A DNA stretch of 25,622 bases, taken from Candidatus Bipolaricaulota bacterium (GTDB lineage Bacteria; Bipolaricaulota; Bipolaricaulia; RBG-16-55-9). Numbering within the stretch: the first letter of the stretch is position 1; the number at the start of each line of letters is the position of its first letter. A program made the translations under genes and the position numbers. Below, one piece after another: positions 15,741 through 22,360 of the stretch. The notes under the pieces are model-generated. The model searched no databases, was not told where the DNA came from, and saw only the letters and a list, made by a program, of their open reading frames with translations. The stretch spans positions 1 through 25,622 of the forward strand of contig WFPR01000065.1 of NCBI GenBank assembly GCA_015487455.1. The letters run 5' to 3'.

Positions 15741-16091
15741 ATGGCGACCCAAGCGACGGAGCGGCAGCCCAACCCCTGGCCGGCGTGGCTGGCCACGATC
15801 GTCGGCCTCTGGGTGATCCTCTCCCCCTTCGTGCTGGGGTTCAGCGGCCTTGGGGCCGCGCTGTGGAACAACCTCATCGCGGGCCTCCTCTTCGCGATCT
15901 TCGCGCTGTGGGCCCACTTCGGCCAGCGCCCCCAGGCCTACTGGGGCGACGTCGTCGTCGGGCTCTGGATGGTCCTCTCCCCGTTCATCTGGGGCTTCTC
16001 CGGCGAGGCGACGCCCCTGTGGAACAACATCCTGATGGGCGTCCTGGGCGGGGCCTTCGGCCTGTGGGGCGCGCTGAAGGCGGAGGGCTAG
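15741..16091 (+). CDS. SPW-repeat membrane protein
   Basis: A 116-residue integral membrane protein with two copies of the SPW repeat, each two helices. The copies are clear: LWVILSPFVLGFSG followed by LWNNLIAG, and LWMVLSPFIWGFSG followed by LWNNILMG. The family is named for Ser-Pro-Trp; here the third residue is Phe in both copies. Four transmembrane segments are predicted, with a short polar N-terminus. Function is unknown. The start is unambiguous: AAGGAGGTGA (15725-15734), a complete anti-Shine-Dalgarno match, lies 6 bases before the ATG, so expression is probably high. A promoter and palindromic repeat array upstream and a strong hairpin downstream make it a single-gene unit next to a TetR regulator. 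Confidence 0.9.
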   Translation: MATQATERQPNPWPAWLATIVGLWVILSPFVLGFSGLGAALWNNLIAGLLFAIFALWAHFGQRPQAYWGDVVVGLWMVLSPFIWGFSGEATPLWNNILMGVLGGAFGLWGALKAEG

Positions 16092-16156
16092 CGCGCGCCG
16101 CGCGCCGGCCGACGACGGACGACGGACTACGGACGCCAGCTTGCGCGTGCGCGGCA

Positions 16157-16183
16157 GGCGGGGCCGCTTAAGGCGGCCCCGCC
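16157..16183 (+). terminator. Strong hairpin after the SPW gene
   Basis: A perfect 11-bp stem (GGCGGGGCCGC pairing with GCGGCCCCGCC) and a TTAAG loop. It is followed by C/T-rich sequence without a pure T run, so it is a likely but atypical terminator. Confidence 0.5.
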
Positions 16184-16258
16184 GCTCGCCTTCCCCCTTC
16201 ATCCCGTCCTTGAGCTGCGCCGTGCCGGGACCGAGCGACGCGACCCGGGGGCTCGGCC

Positions 16259-16951
16259 ATGTCGGGCAGGAGGGGGCGACGATCCCAGGCCACCCGCGAT
16301 CGGCTGCTGGCCGCCGCGCTGGAGCTGCTGACGGAGCGCGGCCCCGGCTTCCCCGTGGAGGCGCTCATCCGCCGGGCCGGGGTCACGAAGGCCACCCTGT
16401 ACTACCACTTCCCCAGCAAGGAAGCGCTGATCCGCGAGGCCCTGCAGCGGGAGATCCAGGGGATGCGGCGGGCGCTCCGGGTGCCCGAGGCGGGCTCGCC
16501 GGAGGAGCGGCTCCGCCGGGCCGTCCAGGGGCTGGCGGACTGGGCCGCGGAGCGGCCGCAGCGCCTGCGGCTGCTGGCGCTCCCCTGGCAGCCGGCCCCC
16601 GGGCTGCGCGCCCAGACCGTCCGCCGCCTGCGACGGGAGCTGATCCGCCTGCTGACCAAGGTGCTCCTCGCCGGGCAGGCGGCCAAGCTGCTCGACCCCT
16701 CCTGGCCCACGGAGCTCCTGGCCGTCGCGCTCTACGGCGCCCTCAGCCACGTGGTGGAGCACCTGCGCCACCAGGGCCGCCCCCTCAACCCCAAGGAGCT
16801 CTCGGAGGCGCTTTTGGCCTTCCTGCTCCGGCGGCCCCTCCCCGCGCCCGCGTCGGGGTCGGGATCGGGATCGAGATCGGGACCGGGCGCCGAGGCGCGG
16901 GGGCAGGGGGGTCAATCGCACTCGGAGAAGCCGCAGTCGCCGCAGACGTAG
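16259..16951 (+). CDS. TetR/AcrR family transcriptional regulator
   Basis: A 230-residue DNA-binding repressor. The N-terminal helix-turn-helix is clear: TRDRLLAAALELLTERG, then VEALIRRAGVTKATLYYHFPSKEAL at about 33-57, with the family YYHF. The ligand-binding region (about 60-190) is not specific enough to name an effector. The last 35 residues are low-complexity (Gly/Ser pairs, then a polar tail). They begin in a 6-bp-period tract and run 40 bp over the 3' end of the convergent nrdJ, so the original stop may have been lost. Targets are unknown. The palindromic array before the neighbouring SPW gene is a candidate, by proximity only. Only a weak ribosome binding site is visible. Confidence 0.88.
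   Translation: MSGRRGRRSQATRDRLLAAALELLTERGPGFPVEALIRRAGVTKATLYYHFPSKEALIREALQREIQGMRRALRVPEAGSPEERLRRAVQGLADWAAERPQRLRLLALPWQPAPGLRAQTVRRLRRELIRLLTKVLLAGQAAKLLDPSWPTELLAVALYGALSHVVEHLRHQGRPLNPKELSEALLAFLLRRPLPAPASGSGSGSRSGPGAEARGQGGQSHSEKPQSPQT
16852..16897 (+). repeat. 6-bp-period tract at the 3' end of the TetR gene
   Basis: Near-exact units tcgggg, tcggga, tcggga, tcgaga, tcggga and ccgggc encode alternating Gly-Ser residues at the start of the protein's nonconserved tail. It is the most regular of the tracts in this window. Confidence 0.7.
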
Positions 16952-19263
16952 CAGCCGTTGGTGAAGATGAGCAGCCCGCCGCAGCTGGGGCACAGCTCCG
17001 CCTCGCGCCGGGGCTCGTGGCCGTTGGCCGCGCCGCCGGGCCGGGGCTTCAGTCCCGGTCCCGGCCCCGGTGCGCCCTTCACCTCCTCGAGGAGGGCCAG
17101 CTGCTCCCCGCCTTTGAGGTACTCCTCCATCGCCTTGGCGATCGCGTCCGGCACGGAGAAGACGACCTTGCCGTCCTCCTGAACGACGGGGCGCAGCCCC
17201 CGGATGAGCGAGAGCTCGTCGATGATCGCCGTGGGCTTGACCCCGGAGCGCAGCGCCAGCGAGATCAGGCGCCCGATCGCCTCCGTGAAGGCCATCGCCG
17301 AGGAGCCCGACTTCCCCAAGTTCGCGAAGACCTCGACGAGCCCCTCGTCGTCCTCGTTGATCGTGACGTAGAGGTGGCCCATCTCCGTCTTCATGCGGTA
17401 GGTCTTCCCGCGGACGACCTTGGGGCGCGGGCGCGGGGTCCGCACGGCCCGCCGCCCCTCGCCCGCCTTCGCCTCCTTGGCCTTCCTCTCCGTGAGCAGG
17501 ATGCCCTCGCGCGCCCCCTCCCGGTAGACGGTGATCCCCTTGCAGCCGAGCTTCCAGCCCAGGAAGTAGATCTTGGCGACCTCCTCGGGCGTGATGTGCT
17601 CGGGGAGGTTCACGGTCGAGCTGATCGCGTGGTCGATGTGCTTCTGGATCGTCGCCTGCATCCGGACGCGGAACTCCGGCTCGATCTCGTGGGCGGTCAC
17701 GAACACGGGCGGCAGTTCCTTCTCGCTCTTTAAGTTGAACTTCCGCAGATACTGGCGCACCAGCGGGTGGTAGACGTCGAACTCGTCCTTGCTGAGCGAC
17801 TTCGACTTGCGCACGTAGTGGAGCGAGAAGATCGGCTCGATCCCCGAGCTGCAGCCCGCCAGCGCCGAGCCCGAGCCCACGGGCGGCACGGTGAGCAGGG
17901 CCGCGTTCCGCAGCCCGTGCGCCTCGATGCGCCGGAGCAGCGCCCTGTCCAACCGTTGCACGAACGGGCTCTTCAGGTGCTGTTCGAGGTCGAACGCGGG
18001 GAAGGCGCCCTTCTCGATCGCCAGGTTGACGCTCTCGTCGTAGACGACGTGCTTAATTCTGTGGAAGAGCCGGTCGACGAACTCGACGGCCTCGTCGCTG
18101 TCGTACTTGATGTTGAGCTTGACGAGCATGTCGCCGAGGCCGGTGAAGCCCACCCCGATCCGCCGCGAGCGCAGGGACGCCTCCCGCTGCGGGGGCAGGG
18201 GGTGGCGATCGGCGTTGTAGTCGAGCACGTTGTCGAGGAAGCGCACCGCGTAGCGCAGCGCCCGCTCCAGCTGATCCCAGTCCACGCGGGCGTCCGGCTC
18301 GAACGCCCCCTTGACGAACTGCGACAAATTCACGTTCCCCAGGCAGCAGGCGCCGTAGGGCTCCAACGGGATCTCCGAGCAGGGGTTCGTCGTGATCACG
18401 TTCATCCCGTTGTACTCCGTGGTCGACTCCCGCTTGATCGTGTCCCAGAAGAGGAGCCCCGGCTCGGCGCTGGCCCACGCGTTGCGGATGAGCTTCTCCC
18501 AGAGCTGGCGGGCGTCGACCTCGCGCTCGATCCGCCCGACGACCTCGTTCTCGAAGCGCAGCTTGAACCGCTCGCCCTTCTGGACGGCCTCCATGAACTC
18601 GTCGGTGAGGCGGACGCTGATGTTGGCGTACTTCACCTTCTGGCGCTCCGGGTCGTTCTTGACCTCGATGAAGTCCTCGACGTCGGGGTGGTCGACGGCG
18701 ATCGTGATCATCAAGGCCCCACGCCGCCCGGCCTGGCCGATGGTCCCCGTCGTCATGGAGAAGAGATCCATGAACGAGACGGAGCCCGTGGAGTAGAGGG
18801 CGGCGTTGTTGACGGGCGCGCCCTTCGGTCGGAGCCGAGAGATGTCGGTGCCGACCCCACCTCCCAGGGAGTACGTCCGGGCCGCTTCCTTGCACCACTC
18901 GAAGATCCCCTCGATGCTATCCTCTTTGATGGGAATGACGTAGCAGTTCAGCAACGTGGCCCGGCGGGGCTGGCCCGCCCCGAACAGGATCCGCCCGCCC
19001 GGGATGAACTTAAAATCTTGAAGGAGCCAGTAGAACCTTTCCCCCCACTCCCGCTGGAGCTCCGGGGACCGCTCGACGGACGCGATCTCGCGCGCCACCC
19101 GCCTCCACATCTCGACGGGCGTCCGCTCCACCACCCGCCCGTCGAGGTCCCGCAGGGCGTATTTATCGAGAAACACTCGAACGCGAAGCTCATCCCCCTC
19201 GAAGAACTCCACGGTCTCCTTCGGGAGCCCAGCCCCCGCCGACACGTGCTCCACCCTCTCCAT
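16912..19263 (-). CDS. nrdJ: Adenosylcobalamin-dependent (class II) ribonucleotide reductase
   Basis: Makes deoxyribonucleotides using adenosylcobalamin as radical generator. The protein has 783 residues from the ATG; a GTG one codon upstream is also possible. Numbering here counts from that GTG. The N-terminal redox cysteine is Cys108 (LLNCYV). The active-site NPCSE gives Asn294, Cys296 and Glu298, followed by LEPYGACCLGNVNL. The C-terminal domain ends in a cysteine cluster (CPSC at 759-762, CYVC at 772-775, CGDC at 775-778 and Cys783) that should bind zinc or relay electrons. A Pro/Gly linker (PGPGPGLKPRPG) from a 6-bp-period tract precedes it. No cobalamin riboswitch is recognisable in the upstream gap. 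The 3' end overlaps the TetR gene by 40 bp. Confidence 0.96.
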   Translation of the reverse strand: MERVEHVSAGAGLPKETVEFFEGDELRVRVFLDKYALRDLDGRVVERTPVEMWRRVAREIASVERSPELQREWGERFYWLLQDFKFIPGGRILFGAGQPRRATLLNCYVIPIKEDSIEGIFEWCKEAARTYSLGGGVGTDISRLRPKGAPVNNAALYSTGSVSFMDLFSMTTGTIGQAGRRGALMITIAVDHPDVEDFIEVKNDPERQKVKYANISVRLTDEFMEAVQKGERFKLRFENEVVGRIEREVDARQLWEKLIRNAWASAEPGLLFWDTIKRESTTEYNGMNVITTNPCSEIPLEPYGACCLGNVNLSQFVKGAFEPDARVDWDQLERALRYAVRFLDNVLDYNADRHPLPPQREASLRSRRIGVGFTGLGDMLVKLNIKYDSDEAVEFVDRLFHRIKHVVYDESVNLAIEKGAFPAFDLEQHLKSPFVQRLDRALLRRIEAHGLRNAALLTVPPVGSGSALAGCSSGIEPIFSLHYVRKSKSLSKDEFDVYHPLVRQYLRKFNLKSEKELPPVFVTAHEIEPEFRVRMQATIQKHIDHAISSTVNLPEHITPEEVAKIYFLGWKLGCKGITVYREGAREGILLTERKAKEAKAGEGRRAVRTPRPRPKVVRGKTYRMKTEMGHLYVTINEDDEGLVEVFANLGKSGSSAMAFTEAIGRLISLALRSGVKPTAIIDELSLIRGLRPVVQEDGKVVFSVPDAIAKAMEEYLKGGEQLALLEEVKGAPGPGPGLKPRPGGAANGHEPRREAELCPSCGGLLIFTNGCYVCGDCGFSECD
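17041..17078 (-). repeat. 6-bp-period tract encoding the Pro-Gly linker of NrdJ
   Basis: On the plus strand the units agtccc, ggtccc, ggcccc and ggtgcg follow in register. They encode alternating Pro-Gly residues between the catalytic body and the cysteine-rich tail. Confidence 0.55.
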
Positions 19264-19289
19264 CACGCAAAAATCCCCCCCTTATCCCC

Positions 19290-19295
19290 AGTATA
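19290..19295 (-). promoter_or_regulatory. Candidate -10 box of nrdJ
   Basis: TATACT on the minus strand lies within a T-rich run 23-26 bases before the start codons. A G-rich Shine-Dalgarno-like stretch (AAGGGGGGG) lies between. No good -35 was found. Confidence 0.4.
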
Positions 19296-19415
19296 AAAAC
19301 TCAGACCGCCAACGTCTGTGATCGTGAAGACGTCGTTGGAAGGGAGTCTAGTCCCGTCCGCGCGCCGGGGGCAAGCCCGGCCGCGATCACCCCTTGGGAC
19401 GATCCCCACAGATCC

Positions 19416-20099
19416 TCAGAACTCAAGGCTCTCGCCGGGCTGGAGGACGACCACCCGGGCGGACGTCCGTCCCCCTTGTTCCACCAACGCCTTGAAGCGC
19501 TGCGGGTCCTGCTCGATGGGCGGGAAGGTGTTGTAGTGGATGGGCACGACGATCTTCGGCTGGATCAGCTCGACGGCCTGGGCCGCCGCCTCCGGGTCCA
19601 TGGTGAAGTGGCTCCCGATCGGGAGCAGCGCCACGTCGATCCCCTGTCGGCCGATCAGGGCCATGTCCCCGAAGAGCGCCGTGTCCCCGGCGTGGTAGAC
19701 CCTTTTGCCGTCCTTGGTCGTGAGGACGACCCCGCAGGCCTGGCCCATGTAGCGCCCGTCCAGGCTGCTGGAGTGGAACGCCTGGACGAGCTGGACCGTG
19801 CCGAACTCGAACGCCTTCTTGCCGCCGGTGTTCATCCCCACGGCCTGGGCGCCCTGCTCCTCGCAGTAGCGGGCCAGCTCGAAGGTCGCGATCACGGGGC
19901 AGCCCGCCCGCTTGGCGATCGCGACCGCGTCGCCGACGTGGTCGAAGTGGCCGTGCGTCAACAGGATGGCGTTCGGCGTGAAGTCCTCAGGCTTGTGCTT
20001 GGCCAGGGGGTTTTGACTGATAAACGGATCAATGAGAACAGAATAGCCCTCGCTCTGAATTTCGACGGCCGCGTGGCCGATGAACGTGAGCTTGGCCAT
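19416..20099 (-). CDS. UPF0173 metal-dependent hydrolase, metallo-beta-lactamase fold
   Basis: A 227-residue putative hydrolase. The metal-binding motif THGHFDHVGD is at 48-57 (His49, His51, Asp53, His54), with further ligand candidates in FHSS, HAGDTALFGDM and PIHYNTFP. The short length, with GHA(A/S)VEI at the start and IGSHFTM before the C-terminal metal-site segment, matches the UPF0173/YtkL family, whose substrate is unknown. The ATG has AAGGAGG 9 bases upstream. It lies 32 bp after tRNA-Pro(GGG) on the same strand with no terminator in between, so it may share that transcript. nrdJ follows 150 bp downstream. Confidence 0.9.
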   Translation of the reverse strand: MAKLTFIGHAAVEIQSEGYSVLIDPFISQNPLAKHKPEDFTPNAILLTHGHFDHVGDAVAIAKRAGCPVIATFELARYCEEQGAQAVGMNTGGKKAFEFGTVQLVQAFHSSSLDGRYMGQACGVVLTTKDGKRVYHAGDTALFGDMALIGRQGIDVALLPIGSHFTMDPEAAAQAVELIQPKIVVPIHYNTFPPIEQDPQRFKALVEQGGRTSARVVVLQPGESLEF

Positions 20100-20131
20100 G
20101 CAGGCTTCCCTCCTTCAGGGGTGGGTGAGGA

Positions 20132-20208
20132 TGGTCGGGACGGCCGGATTTGAACCGGCGACCTCTGGCCCCCCATGCCAGTGCGCTACCAGGCTGCGCC
20201 ACGTCCCG
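20132..20208 (-). tRNA. tRNA-Pro (anticodon GGG)
   Basis: A 77-nt cloverleaf on the minus strand. Acceptor stem CGGGACG pairs with CGTCCCG, followed by A and encoded CCA. The anticodon stem CTGGC/GCCAG encloses loop ATGGGGG, giving GGG. The T arm GCCGG-TTCAAAT-CCGGC and D arm are identical or nearly so to those of the tRNA-Pro(CGG) at 22184. It reads proline codons CCC and CCU. Confidence 0.97.
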
Positions 20209-20221
20209 ACTGCCCTTCTTT

Positions 20222-20240
20222 GGCCCTCGCCTTGAGGGCC
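20222..20240 (-). other. Hairpin in the 5' leader of tRNA-Pro(GGG)
   Basis: A perfect 7-bp stem (GGCCCTC/GAGGGCC) with a 5-nt loop lies between the predicted tRNA promoter and the tRNA. It may affect leader processing, or be a terminator for antisense reading. Confidence 0.4.
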
Positions 20241-20252
20241 CGCAGCGGAACA

Positions 20253-20281
20253 AGCATAACACCTCACGCTGCGCCCTGCAA
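20253..20281 (-). promoter_or_regulatory. Predicted tRNA-Pro(GGG) promoter
   Basis: On the minus strand TTGCAG (20276-20281) and TATGCT (20253-20258) are 17 bp apart. The predicted leader before the tRNA is about 38 bases. It is divergent from the htrA promoter. Confidence 0.5.
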
Positions 20282-20313
20282 CCGCCCCCTCGCGTGAACG
20301 GCCAACGAGCATA

Positions 20314-20354
20314 TCGAAATCCCCGCCGATCCCCGTATAATGGGCGTAACGCCC
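20314..20354 (+). promoter_or_regulatory. Predicted htrA promoter with palindrome at the transcription start
   Basis: TCGAAA (20314-20319) and a perfect TATAAT (20336-20341) are 16 bp apart. The perfect inverted repeat GGGCGTAACGCCC (20342-20354) follows at once and spans the expected start. It could be an operator or a 5' stabilising stem. The leader to the start codon is about 100 bases. Confidence 0.55.
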
Positions 20355-20446
20355 GGGACAGCAGAGCAGCGAAGGCCTCAAAGGACGACAGCCAAGCGAG
20401 GCACAGGGCCGAAGAGCAAGGGCACAAAGGGAGGGTTGAACCCGAC

Positions 20447-22117
20447 ATGACGACGACGAGATCGTGGGTGTGGGGAATCGCCGCCGCGGCGCTCGCGGTC
20501 GTGGCGGTGCTCGTCTGGATCTTCGCCACTCAGCCGGCCTCGACGGCCGTGGCCCCGCCTTCCTCCGCTTCCGTCATCAGCCCGCCGGGGGGCGAGGGCA
20601 CTCCGGCGTCGAGCGCTCAAGCTCAGCCCGCAGCGCCGCCCGCGCCCCCAGCAAGCAGCGACGCGACGCCGAAGGCGGCCGTCGAGCCCGAGCGTGGGTG
20701 GGCCTCGCTCAGCAAGGAGCAGCTCCAGGCGCTCATCACCGCCGCGGGCCAGGACGCGATCAAGACGGCCATCCGCCGCGTCGCGCCCTCGGTGGTGCTC
20801 ATCCGCGTGGAGCGTCAGGTCAGCGCGCGAACACCCTTTGACCCGTTCTTCAACGACCCCTTCTTCCGGCGCTTCTTCGGCCTCCCCGAGGGGCCGCGGG
20901 TGCAACAGGGGCTCGGCTCGGGCTTCTTCATCGAGTACGCGGGCCGGAAGTACGTGCTCACGAACAACCACGTGGTCGAAGGGGCCACCCGCATCGAGGT
21001 CGTGCCCTCGGAGCGCGACCCGATGCCCGCCGAGATCGTGGGCGCCGACCCCGAGCTGGACGTGGCCGTGCTCCGGGTGCGGGGCGACGTGCGCGACATC
21101 CCCCCGGCCCCCCTGGGCGACTCCGACGCGGTGGAGGTCGGCGACTGGGTGGTGGCCATCGGGAACCCCTTCGGGCTGGCCCACACCGTCACGGCCGGGA
21201 TCGTGAGCTACCTCCATCGGGACATCCCCCGCCCCGGCGGCGGGAGCCTGTTCCGGGACATGATCCAGACGGACGCGGCCATCAACCCCGGCAACTCCGG
21301 CGGCCCGCTCGTGAACGCCAAGGGCGAGGTGATCGGGATCAACACCGCCATCCAGACGGCGGGGTTCAGCCCCAGCTTCCTGGGGATCGGGTTCGCCACC
21401 CCGATCAACCCCGTCAAGCGGGTGCTCGACCAGCTGATCGCCTACGGGGAGGTCGAGCGCGGCTGGCTCGGCGTCTATCTCCAAGAGCTGGCGACCGCCG
21501 TCGCCGAGGAGCTGGGGCTCGAGCCCTACAGCGGGGTGCTCGTGCCGGACGTGATCCCGGGCCAGCCCGCCGACGGCATTATAGAGCCGGGCGACGTCAT
21601 CCTGAGCGTCGACGGCCGCCCCACGCCCCGCGTCGACGACCTCATGGACGCCGTTCAGGCTCGCCGCCCCGGCGAGGTCGTCCGGCTCGAGATCTGGCGG
21701 CGGGGCCAGCGCCTCACCGTGGAGGTGCGGCTGGGGAAGCGCCCCACGCCGGAGGAGCTGGCCCGGCTCCGCGATCGGGCTCGACCCCAACCGCGGCCCC
21801 AGCCGCAGCCTCAGCCCCAGAGGACGGGCGTGGCGGCCTTCGGCCTCCAGGTCACGGAGAACTCGCCGAGCTTGGCCGAGCACCTCGGGCTGCCGACGAC
21901 CGAGGGCGTGGTGATCGTCAAGGTGGAGGCGGGGAGCCCGGCGGCCTGGGCGGGCCTGGAGCCCGGCGACCTCGTCCTCGAGGTGGATCGAAGGCCCATC
22001 CGCACCCTCGACGACTGGGACGAGGCGATCACCCGGGCGGAGCGGGCGGGACGGGTCGCCCTGAAGGTCTGGAGCCGCGGCGCCTACCGGCTCGTCTACC
22101 TCGAGGTGGGGCCTTAA
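20447..22117 (+). CDS. Envelope serine protease, HtrA/Deg family, with two PDZ domains
   Basis: A 556-residue protein-quality protease of the periplasm or cell surface. A single N-terminal membrane segment (about 8-27) is followed by a Pro/Ala/Ser-rich spacer to about 80. The trypsin-like domain has His175 (LTNNHVV), Asp205 (ELDVAVL) and Ser284 (NPGNSGGPL). PDZ1 covers about 350-440 and PDZ2 about 470-556, joined by an Arg-Pro/Gln-Pro linker from a 6-bp-period tract. Two PDZ domains resemble DegP/DegQ, but the membrane anchor resembles DegS. The ATG at 20447 is chosen because AAAGGGAGGG precedes it; the frame extends back to 20150 but would cross the tRNA gene and promoter. A GC-rich hairpin follows the stop. 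Confidence 0.94.
   Translation: MTTTRSWVWGIAAAALAVVAVLVWIFATQPASTAVAPPSSASVISPPGGEGTPASSAQAQPAAPPAPPASSDATPKAAVEPERGWASLSKEQLQALITAAGQDAIKTAIRRVAPSVVLIRVERQVSARTPFDPFFNDPFFRRFFGLPEGPRVQQGLGSGFFIEYAGRKYVLTNNHVVEGATRIEVVPSERDPMPAEIVGADPELDVAVLRVRGDVRDIPPAPLGDSDAVEVGDWVVAIGNPFGLAHTVTAGIVSYLHRDIPRPGGGSLFRDMIQTDAAINPGNSGGPLVNAKGEVIGINTAIQTAGFSPSFLGIGFATPINPVKRVLDQLIAYGEVERGWLGVYLQELATAVAEELGLEPYSGVLVPDVIPGQPADGIIEPGDVILSVDGRPTPRVDDLMDAVQARRPGEVVRLEIWRRGQRLTVEVRLGKRPTPEELARLRDRARPQPRPQPQPQPQRTGVAAFGLQVTENSPSLAEHLGLPTTEGVVIVKVEAGSPAAWAGLEPGDLVLEVDRRPIRTLDDWDEAITRAERAGRVALKVWSRGAYRLVYLEVGP
21782..21822 (+). repeat. 6-bp-period tract encoding the Arg/Gln-Pro linker of HtrA
   Basis: The units ccccaa, ccgcgg, ccccag, ccgcag, cctcag and ccccag follow in register and encode alternating proline with Gln or Arg between the PDZ domains. 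Confidence 0.65.
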
Positions 22118-22131
22118 GGCCAGAGGAGAGG

Positions 22132-22156
22132 GGGCCCGCGCTTGCCCGCGGGGCCC
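22132..22156 (+). terminator. Hairpin after htrA
   Basis: GGGCCCGCG pairs with CGCGGGGCCC (one bulged base) around a short loop, 15 bp after the stop codon. No T run follows. The 3' arm overlaps the -35 box of the next promoter. Confidence 0.4.
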
Positions 22157-22170
22157 TTGGGGGCTAGAAT
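22142..22170 (+). promoter_or_regulatory. Predicted tRNA-Pro(CGG) promoter
   Basis: TTGCCC (22142-22147) and TAGAAT (22165-22170) are 17 bp apart, and the tRNA begins 13 bp after the -10 box. This is a normal layout for a tRNA promoter. Confidence 0.65.
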
Positions 22171-22183
22171 AGACAGGCGCGGT

Positions 22184-22261
22184 CGGGGAGTGGCGCAGCC
22201 TGGTTAGCGCGCAGCGTTCGGGACGCTGAGGTCGCCGGTTCAAATCCGGCCTCCCCGACCA
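22184..22261 (+). tRNA. tRNA-Pro (anticodon CGG)
   Basis: A 78-nt cloverleaf. Acceptor stem CGGGGAG pairs with CTCCCCG, followed by A and encoded CCA. Anticodon stem CAGCG/CGCTG encloses loop TTCGGGA, giving CGG. The T arm is GCCGG-TTCAAAT-CCGGC. It reads proline codon CCG. The D loop is one base longer than in the tRNA-Pro(GGG) on the other side of htrA. Confidence 0.97.
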
Positions 22262-22276
22262 ACTTTTTTATTTTAT
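22262..22276 (+). terminator. T-rich tract ending the tRNA transcript
   Basis: Directly after the encoded CCA comes a run of seven T, then TTTTATT. With the tRNA fold upstream, this should stop the polymerase in intrinsic fashion. Confidence 0.5.
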
Positions 22277-22277
22277 T

Positions 22278-22320
22278 GCCCGGGCCCAGGCCCGGGCCGA
22301 GCCCGAACGGCGAACGGGGG
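22278..22320 (+). repeat. 6-bp-period GC-rich tract and hairpin in the purF leader
   Basis: The units cccggg, cccagg, cccggg, ccgagc, ccgaac and ggcgaa follow in register. The first part folds as a strong stem (GCCCGGGC with GCCCGGGC, short loop, 22278-22297). It lies between the tRNA terminator and the purF start, so it may be a purF leader element. Confidence 0.5.
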
Positions 22321-22360
22321 ATTGAAGCCGCGCCCGCCATGCCCTACGCTAAGGGGCGCC

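Noticed and set aside
16141..17733. A 530-codon plus-strand frame over the TetR gene and nrdJ
   Set aside because: It is an alternative frame of the TetR gene continuing antisense into nrdJ, with Pro/Ala/Gly-rich sequence typical of shadow frames.
19267..19415. Cobalamin riboswitch or NrdR box before the B12-dependent reductase
   Set aside because: No B12-box or paired NrdR-like AT-rich palindromes were recognised in the 149-bp gap; only a -10-like TATACT is visible.
20150..20446. Upstream extension of the HtrA reading frame
   Set aside because: It would translate through tRNA-Pro(GGG) antisense and two promoters. The ATG at 20447 has a good ribosome binding site and begins the membrane anchor.
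20378..22243. A 621-codon minus-strand frame opposite htrA
   Set aside because: It is antisense to a protease with an intact catalytic triad and PDZ domains and has no recognisable motif of its own.
22278..22297. GC-rich hairpin as the terminator of the tRNA-Pro(CGG) transcript
   Set aside because: The T run lies before the hairpin on the plus strand and becomes an A run on the minus strand, so it does not form an intrinsic terminator in either direction.
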